DNA from: Subtercola boreus
GTDB lineage: Bacteria > Actinomycetota > Actinomycetes > Actinomycetales > Microbacteriaceae
DNA length: 64,000 bases
NCBI RefSeq assembly: GCF_006716115.1
Contig: NZ_VFOO01000001.1
Coordinates: 1,302,001 to 1,366,000, forward strand
Direction: 5' to 3'
The notes below the pieces were generated by a model that was not told where the DNA came from, made no database searches, and saw only the letters and a list, made by a program, of their open reading frames with translations. This document shows, one piece after another, positions 33,255 to 42,127 of this stretch. Position 1 is the first letter of the stretch; each line of letters starts with the position of its first letter. The position numbers and the translations under genes are program-made.

Positions 33255-34864
33255 CCACCCGCACCCTTCGACGAGCGGCCCCCGCCGTCGCCCTGCTCGG
33301 AGCCGCCGCGCTGCTGCTCACCGCCTGCGCCGGAAGCACTGACACCGGCGCAGCCCCGTCCGCGACATCCACCCCCACCGCCGGAGGCAACCTGACGTTC
33401 GCCATCTCGGTCGACAGCCATTGCATCGACCCGCAGCAGGTCGGCAACAACGACGCGATCGCGATCGCCCGCCAGACGGTGGCGTCGCTGACGATCCAGG
33501 ATCCCGCCACGGGCGAGATCAAGCCCTGGCTCGCGAAGTCGTTCGAGGCGAACGCCGACGCCACGAGCTTCACGTTCGTGCTGAACGACGGCCAGACCTA
33601 CGCCGACGGAACACCGATCGACGCGGCATCCGTGAAGACCAACTTCGAGGCCATCCAGGCGCTCGGTGCGAAGGCGATCCTCGGCAGCACCTATCTCGCA
33701 GGCCTGTCGGGCATCGAGGTGATCGACCCCACGACCGTGAAGGTCGACTTCTCCAAGCCCAGCGCCCAGTTCCTGCAGGCCACCTCGACGTTCAGCCTCG
33801 GGCTGCTCTCGACCTCGTCGGCCGCGCTCTCCATCGAGGATCGCTGCGCCGGAAAGTTCGTCGGCAGCGGCCCCTTCTCTGTGCAGAGCTACACGCCCGA
33901 CCAGAAAGCCGTGCTCGCCAAGCGCACCGGCTACACCTGGGGGCCGTCGACGAACAGCCACACCGGCGAGGCCTACCTCGACACGGTGACGTTCACGGTC
34001 ATCCCCGAGGCCGGAAACCGCACGGGCAGCCTCCAGTCGGGCCAGATCGACTCGACGGCCGGCATCTCGGCGACCGACCTGCCGCTGTTCGACGGAAACG
34101 GCTTCACCGAAGTGAACCGGGCGAACCCGGGCGTCGTCTACAACCTCTACCCGAACGAGTCGACGCCGAAGCTGGCCGACGAGAAGGTGCGCCAGGCGAT
34201 CTCGAAGGCCATCGACCGGGATGAGATCACGGCGACGCTGCTGACCTCGAACGACGTCGACGCCGTCTCGACCCTGTCGAGCACCACGCCCTACTTCTCC
34301 GACCTCAGCTCCGACCTGGCGTTCGATCTCGCCGGGGCACAGAAGCTGCTCGACGATGACGGCTGGGTGGCCGGCAGCGACGGAATCCGCGAGAAGGCCG
34401 GTGAGAAGCTCAGCTTCCTGGTCACCTACTGGCAGGCGCCGAAGGAGATCCTGGAGCTCGTGCAGCAGCAGCTGAAGAAGGCCGGCATCGACCTGCAGCT
34501 GAAGTTCGCGAGCATCGCCGACGTGACCGCCGCGAACGCCGCGGGCACAGCCGACTTCACCTACGGCAACCTCACCCGCTCCGACCCCGACGTGCTCCGC
34601 ACGATCTTCTCGGTGAAGGGCCAGAACGTGAACCACCGCGCAGCTTCGAGCGTCGACGATGTTCTCGACGCGCAGGCGGCGACGACCGATACGGATGCCC
34701 GGCAGAAGCTCGTGACAGAAGCCGCCACACAGCTGATCGATGAAGCCCACTCGATCCCGATCTACCAGCTGTCGACCACGATCGCGTCTGCCGACACGGT
34801 GCACGATGTGAAGTTCGAGGCCTCCAGCCGGCTCGACTTCTACGACGCCTGGGTCACGAAGTGA
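33251..34864 (+). CDS. ABC transporter substrate-binding lipoprotein, family 5 (peptide/nickel type)
   Basis: 537 residues. Lipoprotein signal with lipobox LTAC (Cys26). SBP family 5 segments: AISVDSHCIDPQQVG, IKPWLAKSFEANADATSFTFVLNDGQTYADGTPIDAASVKTNFE, EKVRQAISKAIDRDEI and the late IPIYQLSTTIA. Extracytoplasmic receptor delivering its ligand to the permeases encoded directly downstream. Ligand is unknown; the flanking monooxygenase genes suggest a modified amino acid, small peptide or sulfur compound rather than ordinary peptides. Confidence 0.9.
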   Translation: MTTRTLRRAAPAVALLGAAALLLTACAGSTDTGAAPSATSTPTAGGNLTFAISVDSHCIDPQQVGNNDAIAIARQTVASLTIQDPATGEIKPWLAKSFEANADATSFTFVLNDGQTYADGTPIDAASVKTNFEAIQALGAKAILGSTYLAGLSGIEVIDPTTVKVDFSKPSAQFLQATSTFSLGLLSTSSAALSIEDRCAGKFVGSGPFSVQSYTPDQKAVLAKRTGYTWGPSTNSHTGEAYLDTVTFTVIPEAGNRTGSLQSGQIDSTAGISATDLPLFDGNGFTEVNRANPGVVYNLYPNESTPKLADEKVRQAISKAIDRDEITATLLTSNDVDAVSTLSSTTPYFSDLSSDLAFDLAGAQKLLDDDGWVAGSDGIREKAGEKLSFLVTYWQAPKEILELVQQQLKKAGIDLQLKFASIADVTAANAAGTADFTYGNLTRSDPDVLRTIFSVKGQNVNHRAASSVDDVLDAQAATTDTDARQKLVTEAATQLIDEAHSIPIYQLSTTIASADTVHDVKFEASSRLDFYDAWVTK

Positions 34865-34874
34865 GTCGCAGGTC

Positions 34875-35828
34875 ATGATCAGGTTCGTCGTCCGCCGGGT
34901 GCTCCAGGGCGTGTTCGTGCTCTGGGCGGCCTACACACTCTCCTTCCTGATCCTGTTCCTGCTGCCGGGCGATGCGGCAGCAGTGCAGGCGGGTGGGGCG
35001 GACCAGGGCCAGCCCGACCCTGCGCTCCTCGCGAAGCTCCGTGAGGAGTACGGTCTCGACCGGCCGCTCTACGAGCAGTACGCGATCGCGCTGGTGAAGG
35101 CTCTCCGGCTGGACTTCGGCACCTCCGCGCAGAGCGGCGGGCCTGCTCTCTCGGCCGTCACCGATGTGCTGCCGCAGACACTCCAGCTCACCGCGACAGC
35201 GCTGCCGCTCGCGATCCTGTTCGGTGTGCTGCTCGCCGTCGCGAGCACCTTCGTGCGGGCGCGGTGGCTCCGCCAGCTCCTCTCGGCGCTGCCGCCGCTC
35301 GGCGTCGCCGTGCCGGTGTTCTCGGTGGGGCTCCTGCTGCTGCAGGCGTTCTCGTTCCGCCTGCGGGTGTTCCCGTCGATGGGCAACGAGGGGTTCGCGA
35401 GCCTCGTGCTCCCGGCGGTCACGCTGGCCATCCCGGTCGGGGCCTACCTCGCGCAGCTGCTCTCCCGCAACCTCCGGAGCACCCTGGCCCTGCCCTACAT
35501 CGAGCTGGTCAGGGCCCGCGGCGCGGGCGACGCGCGGGTGCACTTCGGCCACGCGCTCCGGAACGCGATCATCCCGAGCGTCACGATCCTCGGCATCCTG
35601 GTCGGCAGCCTGCTCTCGGCGTCGGTCGTGACCGAGACCGTCTACTCGCGCACGGGCATCGGCCGGCTGACCGTCACGGCGGTGAACAACCGCGACATCC
35701 CGGTCGTGCAGGCGATCGTGGTGCTGGTGGCTCTGATCTTCGTGCTCACCAGCCTGCTCGTCGACCTGCTCTACCCCGTGATCGATCGGCGCATCACGTT
35801 CTCGCGGTCTGCCCTGGTGCTCGCATGA
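34875..35828 (+). CDS. ABC transporter permease, DppB/OppB type
   Basis: 317 residues with six predicted membrane helices. MIRFVVRRVLQGVFVLWAAYTLSFLILFLLPGD is the canonical first helix, LREEYGLDRPLYEQYA the conserved periplasmic loop, YIELVRARGAGDARVHFGHALRNAIIP the EAA coupling loop, and VVTETVYSRTGIGRLTVTAVNNRDIPVVQAIV the C-terminal segment. Ten bases after the binding-protein stop and overlapping the next permease by four bases. Confidence 0.92.
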   Translation: MIRFVVRRVLQGVFVLWAAYTLSFLILFLLPGDAAAVQAGGADQGQPDPALLAKLREEYGLDRPLYEQYAIALVKALRLDFGTSAQSGGPALSAVTDVLPQTLQLTATALPLAILFGVLLAVASTFVRARWLRQLLSALPPLGVAVPVFSVGLLLLQAFSFRLRVFPSMGNEGFASLVLPAVTLAIPVGAYLAQLLSRNLRSTLALPYIELVRARGAGDARVHFGHALRNAIIPSVTILGILVGSLLSASVVTETVYSRTGIGRLTVTAVNNRDIPVVQAIVVLVALIFVLTSLLVDLLYPVIDRRITFSRSALVLA

Positions 35829-36706
35829 CGGCGACGCTGGTGGCCGGCCCCGGCCCGCGCACCTCCTCCCGGCCACGCCACCCGGCCGTCCGCATCGCCC
35901 GGCACCTCCTGCATCGCCCGAGCCTGCTGCTCGCCGTGGTCGTCATCGTCGTCGCCCTGCTCTGGGCCATCGCGCCCTGGCTCTTCACCGGGTACGACCC
36001 GATCGACGGCGTGCCGCGTGAGAAGCTGCAGGCTCCGACTCTGGCGCATCCATTCGGCACCGACAGTCTCGGCCGGGACCTCTACGCCCGGGTCGTGTAC
36101 GGCGCCGCGGTCTCGCTGGCCGCCACCGCCGTGGCCGTGCTGGTCGGCCTGGTCGTCGGGTCGCTGTTCGGGCTCGTAGCCGGGTTCCTCCGCGGAATCG
36201 TCGACGACGCGATCATGCGGCTGATGGATGTGCTGCTCGCCATCCCCGCTCTTCTGCTGTCGCTGGCGCTGATCACCGCGCTCGGTTTCGGAACCATCAA
36301 CATCGCTGTCGCTGTCGGGCTCGCGAGCGTCGCCAGCTTCGCCCGGGTGATGCGAGCCGAGGTGCTCACGGTGGCGACGGCCACGTATGTCGAAGCAGCG
36401 CGTTCCTCGGGGGTGCGCTGGCCGAGCATCCTGCGGCGGCACGTGCTGCCGAACTCGGTGGGTTCGGTGCTCGCGCTTTCGTCGCTCGAGTTCGGGGCGG
36501 CGGTGCTGGCCATCTCTGCGCTCAGCTTCCTCGGCTTCGGCGCTCCTCCGCCCTCGCCCGAGTGGGGTTCGCTCGTCGCGGGCGGACGGGACTATCTCGC
36601 CGTGGCGTGGTGGTTGACGACCATGCCCGGCCTCGTCATCGTCGCTGTGGTGCTCTCGGCAAACCGTATCGCCCGTGCTTTCGAGAAAGAGGAGGTGCGC
36701 GCATGA
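35825..36706 (+). CDS. ABC transporter permease, DppC/OppC type
   Basis: 293 residues, ATG 35825 overlapping the previous stop. HPFGTDSLGRDLYARVVYGA is the family hallmark; RLMDVLLAIPALLLSLAL and the EAA loop YVEAARSSGVRWPSILRRHVLPNS follow, with FLGFGAPPPSPEWGSLVAGGRDYL near the end. Forms the heterodimeric channel with the preceding permease. Confidence 0.92.
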   Translation: MTATLVAGPGPRTSSRPRHPAVRIARHLLHRPSLLLAVVVIVVALLWAIAPWLFTGYDPIDGVPREKLQAPTLAHPFGTDSLGRDLYARVVYGAAVSLAATAVAVLVGLVVGSLFGLVAGFLRGIVDDAIMRLMDVLLAIPALLLSLALITALGFGTINIAVAVGLASVASFARVMRAEVLTVATATYVEAARSSGVRWPSILRRHVLPNSVGSVLALSSLEFGAAVLAISALSFLGFGAPPPSPEWGSLVAGGRDYLAVAWWLTTMPGLVIVAVVLSANRIARAFEKEEVRA

Positions 36707-38547
36707 CCGCCGTGCAGACATCCACCCGTCCGAGTGTCATTCCGCTGCCGCAGGCTCCGCTCCTGGAGGTCGACGACCTCCGCGTGACCTACACCGTCGA
36801 CGGCGAACGCCTGCCCGCGGTCGACGGTGTCAGTTTCACGGTGAGCCGCGGCGAGACCGTGGCGATCGTCGGGGAATCCGGATCGGGCAAGAGCACCACG
36901 GCCCACGCGATCCTCCACCTGCTCGCCGGCAACGCCCGCGTCAGCTCCGGCGCCATCCGCTTCGGCGGGCGCGATCTCACCGGGCTCAGCCGCCGCGAGT
37001 GGCGGGCCGTGCGGGGAGCCCAGATCGGCCTCATCCCGCAGGACCCGGCCACCTCCCTCGACCCGCTCGCCAGGGTCGGCGCCCAGGTGGCGGAGGTGCT
37101 GCGCATCCATCACCTCGCCTCTCGGGCCGCCGCAGCCTCGTCGGCGATCGACCTGCTCGCTCTCGCGGGGATTCCGGATGCCGCTTCGCGGGCCAGGCAG
37201 TACCCGCACCAGTTCTCGGGCGGTATGAAGCAGCGCGCCCTGATCGCGGCCGCCCTCGCCGCAGATCCCCACCTCGTGATCGCGGATGAACCCACCAGCG
37301 CACTCGACGTGACCGTGCAGCGGCAGGTGCTCGACCACCTCGACCGGCTCGTCCACGAGCGGGACACCGCCCTGCTCTTCATCACGCACGACCTCGGTGT
37401 GGCGGCCGACCGCGCCGACCGCATCATCGTGATGCAGCACGGCCGCATCGTGGAATCGGGGCCGACCGCCCAGATCCTCGGGGCGCCGTCGCACCCCTAC
37501 ACCCGCGCCCTGATCGCGGCGGCACCGAGTCTCTCGAGCGCTCGCCTCCGCCCCACCCTCGCTGCCCCCGCCCTCGCTGCCCCCACCCTCGCTGCCCCCG
37601 CCCTCGCGCTGCCGACTCCTCCGGCGAACCGCGCCCTTCCGTCGCTTCCGCGCCTGCGCGCCGACGCGCGGATGCGACAAACGAGCGCGGAACCGGCAGC
37701 CGCGACGGTTCCGGCGCGCGACGCGCCGCTGCTCGTCGCGCGCGGGCTCCGCAAGGAGTTCCCGCTGCCGAGGGCCGCTCGCGGCGCGGCCGACGCCGGC
37801 GCGACCCCGCGAACCCTGGTCGCCGTCGACGACGTCTCGTTCGAGATCGCCCGCGGCGAGACGTTCGCTCTGGTCGGCGAGTCCGGCTCGGGCAAGAGCA
37901 CGACCGCGCGGCTCGCCCTGCGGCTCGAGACCCCGACCGCGGGCGAGCTGCTCTTCGACGGCGCTGACATCTCGGCCGCCCGGGGTGAGGCACTCCGCCA
38001 GCACCGGCGCCGGTTCCAGCTCGTCTATCAGAGCCCGTACGCGTCACTGGACCCGCGGTTCACCGTGGCCGACATCATCGATGAACCGCTCCGCGCGTAC
38101 GGCGTCGGCACCCCGGCGGAGCGCCGGCAGCGGGTGCTCGACCTGCTCGAACAGGTCGCCCTGCCCGCGTCGTACGCCACCCGGAAGCCCGCCGAGCTGA
38201 GCGGCGGCCAGCGGCAGCGGGTCGCGATCGCCCGCGCCCTCGCCCTCCGCCCCGACCTCGTGGTGCTCGACGAGGCGGTCTCAGCGCTCGACGTCTCCGT
38301 GCAGGCACAGGTCCTGCAGCTGCTGACCGATCTGCAGGCCGAGACCGGGGTCAGCTACCTCTTCATCTCGCACGACCTCGCCGTCGTGCGGCAGCTCTCC
38401 GACCGGGTCGGCGTGATGAGCAGGGGAAAGCTCGTCGAGGTCGGCGACACCCGCACCATTCTGGAGAGCCCCCAGGATCCGTACACCCGCCAACTCATCG
38501 ACGCCATCCCCGGCACCCTCAGACGAAAGACGGAGGCACCCTCGTGA
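36703..38547 (+). CDS. Fused dual ATPase of the peptide/nickel-type ABC transporter (DppD-DppF in one chain)
   Basis: 614 residues. Two complete ABC cassettes: Walker A GESGSGKST at ~58-66 and again at ~392-400; signatures FSGGMKQRALIAAALAADP and [19 protein letters not shown]; Walker [13 protein letters not shown] and LVVLDEAVSALD. The first half ends with the Opp-type Cys-less tail GAPSHPYTRALIAAAPSL. The linker (about 275-335) contains a tandem expansion, repeated A-P-T-L-A / A-P-A-L-A units, and a basic stretch. Powers the importer encoded upstream. Fusion of the two ATPases is common in actinobacteria and guarantees 1:1 stoichiometry. Confidence 0.92.
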   Translation: MTAVQTSTRPSVIPLPQAPLLEVDDLRVTYTVDGERLPAVDGVSFTVSRGETVAIVGESGSGKSTTAHAILHLLAGNARVSSGAIRFGGRDLTGLSRREWRAVRGAQIGLIPQDPATSLDPLARVGAQVAEVLRIHHLASRAAAASSAIDLLALAGIPDAASRARQYPHQFSGGMKQRALIAAALAADPHLVIADEPTSALDVTVQRQVLDHLDRLVHERDTALLFITHDLGVAADRADRIIVMQHGRIVESGPTAQILGAPSHPYTRALIAAAPSLSSARLRPTLAAPALAAPTLAAPALALPTPPANRALPSLPRLRADARMRQTSAEPAAATVPARDAPLLVARGLRKEFPLPRAARGAADAGATPRTLVAVDDVSFEIARGETFALVGESGSGKSTTARLALRLETPTAGELLFDGADISAARGEALRQHRRRFQLVYQSPYASLDPRFTVADIIDEPLRAYGVGTPAERRQRVLDLLEQVALPASYATRKPAELSGGQRQRVAIARALALRPDLVVLDEAVSALDVSVQAQVLQLLTDLQAETGVSYLFISHDLAVVRQLSDRVGVMSRGKLVEVGDTRTILESPQDPYTRQLIDAIPGTLRRKTEAPS

Positions 38548-39764
38548 CCACCCCGCTGTACCTCGGAATCGCCCTCGACGGCGCCGGCTGGCATCCCGCC
38601 GCCTGGCGGGAGGAGGATGCCCGCCCGCACGACCTCTTCGACGTCACGTACTACGCCGACCTCGTGCGCACCGCGAAACAGGCCGGCGCTGACCTGGTCA
38701 CGTTCGAGGATGCCGTCGGCCTCCAGTCGAGCGGCTTCGGACCCGTCGATGAACGCCGTGACGAGGTGCGCGGCCGCCTCGATGCCCTGGTACTCGCGAA
38801 CGCTATCGCACCGGTGGTCGGCGGCATCGGGCTGGTGCCGACGATCACCACGACGCACATCGAGCCGTTCCACACGGCCACGGGCATCCAGACCCTCGAC
38901 TACACCAGTGAGGGCTGGGCAGGCTGGCGTGTGCAGGTCTCGGGGCGGGCGCACGAGGCCGCCCACTTCGGCCGGCGCGACCTCGCGAGATTCGATCCGG
39001 CCACCCTGCAGGCGGGCGGCCCGGCGGCCGACGCGCAGCTGCGCGAACTCTTCGACGAGGCCCGCGACTCCGTGGAGGTCGCCCGCCGCCTCTGGGACAG
39101 CTGGGAGGACGGAGCGATCATCCGCGACGTGCCGACCGGCCGGTTCATCGACCGCGAAAAGCTGCACTACATCGACTTCGAGGGTGCGCAGTTCACGGTG
39201 AGGGGTCCGTCGATCGTGCCGCGCTCGCCGCAGGGCCAACCGCTGGTCTACGTGCTCGCGCACCAGACGGTGCCGTACGAACTGGCCGTCGCCGAGGCCG
39301 ACATCGTGGGTGTCACCCCCCGGAACGACGACGAGCTGTCGAGCATCCTGAACCAGCTGCACACGGCGGGTGAACGGGTCGAGCGGCGAACGGATGACGC
39401 GCTCCGGGTCTGGGCCGAGGCCGTCGTCCTCATCGAAGACACGGCGGCGGAGGCATCCTCGGCCCTCGACCGGCTCGACGTCTCGCACGGCAGCGCCTAC
39501 ACCTCGGATGCACTGCTCATCGTCGGCTCGCCGGCCGACGTGGCCGACCAGCTGGCGCACTGGCACGAACGCGGGCTCGACGGGGTGCGCCTCCGCCCGG
39601 CGAGGCTCCCGTACGACCTCGACCGCTTCGCCTCGGACGTCGCCCCGCTCCTCGCTGCCGGGGGGCTGCTCGAGCGTCCGCCGGGAGCGCAGAGCCTCCG
39701 GGAACGCCTCGGCTCCACCCGCCCCGCCAACCGGTACGCCCGCACAGAAAGCGATGCACGATGA
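38544..39764 (+). CDS. LLM-class flavin-dependent monooxygenase
   Basis: 406 residues, GTG 38544 overlapping the ATPase stop (GTGA). LYLGIALDGAGWHPAAWRE, TAKQAGADLVTFEDAVGLQ, THIEPFHTATGIQTLDYTSEGWAGWRVQVSG, EVARRLWDSWEDGAII and DFEGAQFTVRGPSIVPRSPQGQPLVYVLA place it in the NtaA/SnaA-like branch, though shorter. The tail segment LIVGSPADVADQLAHWHERGLDGVRLRP is the usual substrate-lid helix. Translation is coupled to the transporter and to the next monooxygenase, so the imported compound is the probable substrate of one or both. Confidence 0.85.
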   Translation: MTTPLYLGIALDGAGWHPAAWREEDARPHDLFDVTYYADLVRTAKQAGADLVTFEDAVGLQSSGFGPVDERRDEVRGRLDALVLANAIAPVVGGIGLVPTITTTHIEPFHTATGIQTLDYTSEGWAGWRVQVSGRAHEAAHFGRRDLARFDPATLQAGGPAADAQLRELFDEARDSVEVARRLWDSWEDGAIIRDVPTGRFIDREKLHYIDFEGAQFTVRGPSIVPRSPQGQPLVYVLAHQTVPYELAVAEADIVGVTPRNDDELSSILNQLHTAGERVERRTDDALRVWAEAVVLIEDTAAEASSALDRLDVSHGSAYTSDALLIVGSPADVADQLAHWHERGLDGVRLRPARLPYDLDRFASDVAPLLAAGGLLERPPGAQSLRERLGSTRPANRYARTESDAR

Positions 39765-41164
39765 GCACCAAGCAGGTCCACCTCGCCGCGCACTTCCCGG
39801 GCGTCAACCACACGACCGTCTGGAGCGACGGCAACCAGGCCAGCCAGGTGGCGTTCTCATCCTTCCGGCACTTCGCCCAGAACGCTGAACGGGGCAGGTT
39901 CGACTTCCTGTTCCTCGCCGAAGGGCTCCGCGTGCGGGAACAGAAGGGGCGCATCCACGACCTCGATGTCGTCGGTCGACCCAACACTCTCGCTGTGCTG
40001 GCTGCCCTCGCGGCCGTGACCCAGCACATCGGGCTCGTCGGCACGCTGAGCGCGACCTTCAACGAGCCGTACGAACTGGCCCGCGCCCTGTCGAGCCTCG
40101 ACTTCGTGAGCGACGGCCGGGCCGGCTGGAACGTCGTCACCACCTCCGACGCCTTCCACGGCGAGAACTTCCGGCGCGGCGCCTACCTCGACCGGAACGA
40201 CCGCTACTCCCGCGCCGAGGAGTTCATCCAGACCGCCCGGCAGCTCTGGGACAGCTGGGCTCCGGATGCCGTACTCGCCGACCGCGTGACGGGAGAGTTC
40301 CTCCGCGAGGGTGCTCTCACGGAAGTCGATCACCATGGTCCGCAGTTCGACGTGACCGGTTTCGCCACTCTGCCCCGGAGCCCGCAGCGCCACCCGGTGA
40401 TCGTGCAGGCCGGCGACTCCCCCGACGGCCGCGACTTCGCCGCGCGCACGGCAGAGGTGATCTTCTCCCGGCACGCCGGCTACGACGACGGCCGCGCCTT
40501 CTACGCGGATGTGAAGGGCCGGCTCGCAGGGCTCGGTCGCGACCGCGATTCGCTGAAGATCCTGCCAGCGGCGACCTTCGTGCTCGGCGCGACCGAGGAG
40601 GAGGCTCGCGAGCGCTCCCGCGAGATCGGTCGGCTGCAGATCACCCCGCAGACGGCCCTCGCTTTCGTGGAGCAGGTCTGGGGCACCGACCTGTCGGCGT
40701 ACGACGCCGAGGGTCCGCTGCCCGCCATCGACCCTGTGCTGCCCGACGGCGGAATCGTCAAGGGTCGCGTGCCGCTCTTCCCCGACCCCCTGAAGACCGC
40801 GGCCGAGTGGCGGGGGCTTGCCGATTCGAAGGGCTGGAGCATCCGCGATCTCGTCGTGTCGTTCGCCGCCGCCCACACGTTCGTCGGCACACCGCAGACG
40901 GTCGCCGAGACGATCAACCGGCACGTTCAGGATGATGCCTCCGACGGCTTCGTGATCGTGGGCCACACCAACCCCACCGGCCTCGACGAGTTCGTCGACC
41001 TCGTGATCCCGGAACTCCAGGAGCGCGGCGTCTACCGCACCGACTACGAGCCGGGCGCGACACTCCGCCAGACACTCGGGCTGCCGGAGCCTCGCGATGT
41101 CAATCCGGCCGGCGGCGATGTCACAGTGCGACACAACCTCCCGTCGGTGTCGGCGCGGAGTTAG
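39761..41164 (+). CDS. FMN-dependent monooxygenase of the NtaA/SnaA/DszA family
   Basis: 467 residues, ATGA overlap with the previous gene. Strong matches to the family: VHLAAHFPGVNHTTVWSD, FRHFAQNAERGRFDFLFLAEGLR, RPNTLAVLAALAAVTQHIGLVGTLSATFNEPYELARALSSLDFVSDGRAGWNVVTT, NDRYSRAEEFIQTARQLWDSW, HHGPQFDVTGFATLPRSPQRHPVIVQAGDS. This branch includes nitrilotriacetate, EDTA and dibenzothiophene-sulfone monooxygenases and the B. subtilis enzymes for S-alkylated cysteines; all need reduced FMN from a partner reductase, which is not obvious here. Confidence 0.9.
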   Translation: MSTKQVHLAAHFPGVNHTTVWSDGNQASQVAFSSFRHFAQNAERGRFDFLFLAEGLRVREQKGRIHDLDVVGRPNTLAVLAALAAVTQHIGLVGTLSATFNEPYELARALSSLDFVSDGRAGWNVVTTSDAFHGENFRRGAYLDRNDRYSRAEEFIQTARQLWDSWAPDAVLADRVTGEFLREGALTEVDHHGPQFDVTGFATLPRSPQRHPVIVQAGDSPDGRDFAARTAEVIFSRHAGYDDGRAFYADVKGRLAGLGRDRDSLKILPAATFVLGATEEEARERSREIGRLQITPQTALAFVEQVWGTDLSAYDAEGPLPAIDPVLPDGGIVKGRVPLFPDPLKTAAEWRGLADSKGWSIRDLVVSFAAAHTFVGTPQTVAETINRHVQDDASDGFVIVGHTNPTGLDEFVDLVIPELQERGVYRTDYEPGATLRQTLGLPEPRDVNPAGGDVTVRHNLPSVSARS

Positions 41165-41173
41165 CCTGTCGTC
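41162..41173 (+). promoter_or_regulatory. -10 element placed for leaderless mRNA of the thioredoxin gene
   Basis: TAGCCT (41162-41167) overlaps the stop codon of the preceding gene; spacer GTCGTC; ATG 41174. It suggests an internal start of transcription inside the long rightward unit. Confidence 0.45.
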
Positions 41174-41617
41174 ATGGATCCCCTCGTCGTCGTCATCCTG
41201 TTGGCCTCGCTCGTCGTGGTCGCGACGGGACTCGGCCTGCTGCACCGGCACCTCCGCGGCCGCGCCCGGCCGGCCCGGGGCGAGGAGATCGTTGACTTCG
41301 ACGGTCTGACCCTCGGCGAGAACGCAACCCTCCTCCAGTTCTCCTCCGAGGTCTGCGCACCGTGCGTCGCAACCCACCGGGTGCTCGAGGCGGTCGCCCG
41401 CGATCATCCGGGAACCCGCCACGTCGACATCGACATCACCGACCGGCCCGAGCTCGCAGAACGGTTCAACCTGCTCCAGACGCCGACGACCCTGGTTCTG
41501 GATGCCCGGGGGGCCCTCCGCGCTCGCATCGGCGGTTCGGTGCGGCGCGATGTACTGCTCGAACAGCTCGCCCGCGTGCTGAACCCCTCCACCACGTCAC
41601 AGATCGGCCCCGCATGA
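41174..41617 (+). CDS. Membrane-anchored thioredoxin-like protein
   Basis: 147 residues. One N-terminal membrane helix (LVVVILLASLVVVATGLGLL, residues 4-23) with a basic cytosolic flank, then a thioredoxin fold with CAPC at 61-64 (FSSEVCAPCVATHRVLEAVA) and the cis-Pro region LLQTPTTLVLDARG. The basic residues after the helix suggest the thioredoxin domain faces the cytosol. Overlaps the DUF4395 gene by four bases; such pairs are common in actinobacteria, often beside sulfur-transfer genes, and may supply thiol reducing power to the enzymes of this island. Confidence 0.88.
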   Translation: MDPLVVVILLASLVVVATGLGLLHRHLRGRARPARGEEIVDFDGLTLGENATLLQFSSEVCAPCVATHRVLEAVARDHPGTRHVDIDITDRPELAERFNLLQTPTTLVLDARGALRARIGGSVRRDVLLEQLARVLNPSTTSQIGPA

Positions 41618-42120
41618 CCAACGCCAGCCCCCGCACCCCGATCGACCCCCGCGGTCCCCGATTCGGAGCCGCCATTACGGCCGTGCTGCTGCTCGTGGCC
41701 GTCGGGCTCGCCCTCATCGGCGGGACCCCGGCGGCCCTCACCGAGCGACTCGTGCAGCCCGCGTTCCTGCTCTTCGCCTTCATCGTGCTCGTCTTCGCGT
41801 GGGGCGCTTTCGCCGGTGTGGGGCGTCATCCGTACGGCTGGCTCTACCGCCGGCTCGTGCGCCCACGGCTCGGCGCACCGGCGGAGCTCGAGAACCCGGT
41901 ACCACCCACCTTCGCCCAGGGCATCGGTCTCGTGGTGACCGCCGTCGGCCTGCTGCTCTTTCTCGTGGGAGTGCCCTACGCCCTGGTCGTGACCGGGTCG
42001 CTGGCCTTCATCGCCGCCTTCCTGAACTCGGTGTTCGACTACTGCGTCGGCTGCCAGATCTACCTGCTGCTGGTTCGCACGGGCGTGCTCGGCCGACGGA
42101 CCACCCCTGTCGCCCCGTAA
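41614..42120 (+). CDS. DUF4395 integral membrane protein
   Basis: 168 residues with four hydrophobic segments. DUF4395 marks: IDPRGPRFGAAITAVLLL at the start, VQPAFLLFAFIVLVFAWGAFAG, LYRRLVRPRLGAPAELENPVPPTFAQGIGLV, and the cysteine-bearing end AAFLNSVFDYCVGCQIYLLL. The C-x-x-C in the last helix could exchange electrons or sulfur with the thioredoxin encoded just upstream. Role unproven. Confidence 0.88.
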   Translation: MTNASPRTPIDPRGPRFGAAITAVLLLVAVGLALIGGTPAALTERLVQPAFLLFAFIVLVFAWGAFAGVGRHPYGWLYRRLVRPRLGAPAELENPVPPTFAQGIGLVVTAVGLLLFLVGVPYALVVTGSLAFIAAFLNSVFDYCVGCQIYLLLVRTGVLGRRTTPVAP

Positions 42121-42127
42121 GGAGTCC